From an uncultured Saprospiraceae bacterium (GTDB lineage Bacteria; Bacteroidota; Bacteroidia; Chitinophagales; Saprospiraceae), in contig CALLXF010000058.1 of NCBI GenBank assembly GCA_938015805.1, positions 1 through 64,000 of the forward strand: 64,000 bases of DNA, given 5' to 3'. The notes beneath the pieces were generated by a model. That model was not told the DNA's origin, made no database searches, and saw only the letters and a program-made list of their open reading frames with translations. Numbering within the stretch: position 1 is the stretch's first letter; each line of letters begins with the position of its first letter. The position numbers were made by a program, and so were the translations under genes. Shown here in pieces: positions 62,949 to 64,000 of the stretch.

Positions 62949-64000
62949 CTATGTACCATCCCACATCAAAAAGGCTTTTAGAAAACCTTCTATATCTCCA
63001 TCCATAACCGCATCAGTATTCCTATTTTCAAATTTAGTACGGTGATCTTTTACTCTACGATCATCCAGTACATAAGATCTGATCTGAGAGCCCCATTCGT
63101 TTTTCATTTTACCCGCTTCTACCTTATCTCTCTCTGCGTACTGCTTCTCTAATTCTTTTTGATACAATCTGGATTTTAGCATTTTTATAGCTTTCTCCCG
63201 ATTAAGGTGCTGAGATCTTTCCTCCTGGCACTCTACTACTATACCTGAAGGTAGATGCCTTAATCGGACGGCAGACTCTGTCTTATTTACATGCTGCCCT
63301 CCTGCCCCACTAGCCCTAAACGTATCCCAGTCTAGGTCTGCTGGATTAACCTCTATCTCTATGCTATCATCGACAGCTGGATGTACAAATACAGAAGCAA
63401 AAGAAGTCATTCGCTTACCTTGCGAATTAAAAGGAGAGATCCGCACCAGTCTATGTACACCATTTTCTGACTGTAACATCCCGTATGCATATTCCCCGTC
63501 TATCTCCAGCTCTACAGATTTTATTCCAGCTACATCTCCTTGCACTCTATTAAGCTCTTTTACCTTATACCCTGCTTTCTCTGCATACATTACATACATA
63601 CGATAAAGCATCTCCGTCCAGTCACAGGCTTCTGTTCCTCCTGCACCTGCATTAATTTCTAACGTACATGATAGTTCGTCCTCAGGTTTATTTAAAGTGG
63701 AACGGAATTCTATATCCTCTATTTTTTCTAGAGCGATGAGATATTTATGATCTACTTCTTCTTCCGTTCCTTCTCCGGCTTGTCTAAACTCTTCTAAAAC
63801 TTCTACTTCGTCTACCAGTTCTTTTATCGCGTTATATTTAGCGACCCAGTTTTTATGAAGCTTTAATTCCTTAAGTAGCTGTTCGGCTTTTTTAGGATCA
63901 TCCCACAGATTAGGATCTAGAGAAAGGTTTTCTTTCTCTTCTATTTGCTGTAATCGATTATCGACGTCAAAGATACCCCCTAACAACTGTCAAACGAGAC
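62949..64000 (-). CDS. prfB: Peptide chain release factor 2, with programmed +1 frameshift; 5' end outside window
   Basis: RF2 ends translation at UGA and UAA. The SPF recognition motif (RISPFNSQG) and catalytic GGQ (GAGGQHVNKTESAVRLRHLP) are present, and the frame covers the rest of the domain. The gene begins beyond 64000. On the minus strand the zero frame reads ...TVVRGYL then TGA at 63969-63967, and the +1 frame continues from GAC (63968) with DVDNRLQQ. The site AGG GGG TAT CTT TGA C is identical to the E. coli programmed frameshift (Shine-Dalgarno-like AGGGGG, CTT slippery codon, UGA). So RF2 probably autoregulates through +1 shifting. The first residues of the longer frame (MLGGIF) are an artefact. 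Confidence 0.93.

Noticed and set aside
63970-63986. prfB start at 63986 (MLGGIF)
   Set aside because: The frame at that point is +1 of the programmed shift site; the zero frame runs past the window edge and no true start is present.
1-64000. tRNA, rRNA, IS elements, prophage or integrase genes
   Set aside because: I found no cloverleaf-like T-arm sequences, transposase motifs or integrase motifs in the window.

Overview
The window is AT-rich chromosomal DNA from a member of the Bacteroidota. I infer the phylum from several signs: type IX secretion (T9SS) C-terminal sorting domains on large secreted proteins, TonB receptors with carboxypeptidase-like N-terminal domains, a propeller-type sensor kinase, Bacteroidota-specific small families (Lacal_2735-like, TIGR03643, DUF3810), a Nudix-fold sugar regulator, and promoters with the TAnnTTTG -7 box. 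I cannot fix the family, although the roughly 100-residue repeat in the 1.3k-residue surface protein recalls Saprospiraceae and relatives. Nothing looks like a prophage, insertion sequence, CRISPR array or tRNA gene. The content is mostly chromosomal housekeeping and lifestyle genes, with several large surface proteins.

Layout. 0-9.7 kb: start of a DinB-like gene, a PgpH-type HD phosphodiesterase, a propeller histidine kinase, a sortilin-like propeller protein, a LolA-like secreted protein and a possible 54-residue small gene. 9.8-22 kb: an oxyanion block with a low-molecular-weight phosphatase/ArsC-like protein, ArsM, ChrA, a Na/Pi cotransporter with PhoU domain, a phosphate-selective porin, an aspartyl protease, a TonB receptor and its lipoprotein partner. 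Three promoters here carry TTAA-type repeats at 11-bp spacing that resemble PHO boxes. A fourth set lies at 58.7 kb. 22-26 kb: VOC protein, nitrilase, unknown lipoprotein and a long RluA-type pseudouridine synthase. 26-45 kb: T9SS cargo proteins surrounding an ECF sigma/anti-sigma pair, a rhodanese, a YfbK-like von Willebrand protein and a short SDR/Lacal_2735/TIGR03643 operon. 45.6-52.3 kb: a maltose operon (MFS transporter, GH13, GH65 phosphorylase, beta-phosphoglucomutase) divergent from a Nudix-type regulator, with a 29-bp near-palindrome between them. 52.3-58 kb: DUF3810, thioredoxin, then a DUF58/PPK2/S4/BadF-kinase/phosphodiesterase run. 58-64 kb: small lipoproteins, a thiamine-binding-like protein, AraC regulator with an AhpD-like enzyme, a DM13 lipoprotein with an outer-membrane protein, and prfB with its programmed frameshift at the window edge.

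The most striking signals are not genes. (1) The phased TTAA boxes point to one regulator, probably PhoB-like, controlling a lipoprotein/TonB receptor operon, a protease, a porin/NptA operon and a thiamine-binding-like protein. (2) A 12-mer, ATTGGCGAAAGC, occurs six times in 64 kb on both strands, in different reading frames and once between genes. (3) The divergent palindrome in the maltose locus overlaps a promoter. (4) The anti-sigma factor and the neighbouring YfbK-like protein share a TonB-plug-like motif outside any receptor. All functional assignments come from reading the sequence; no searches were run.
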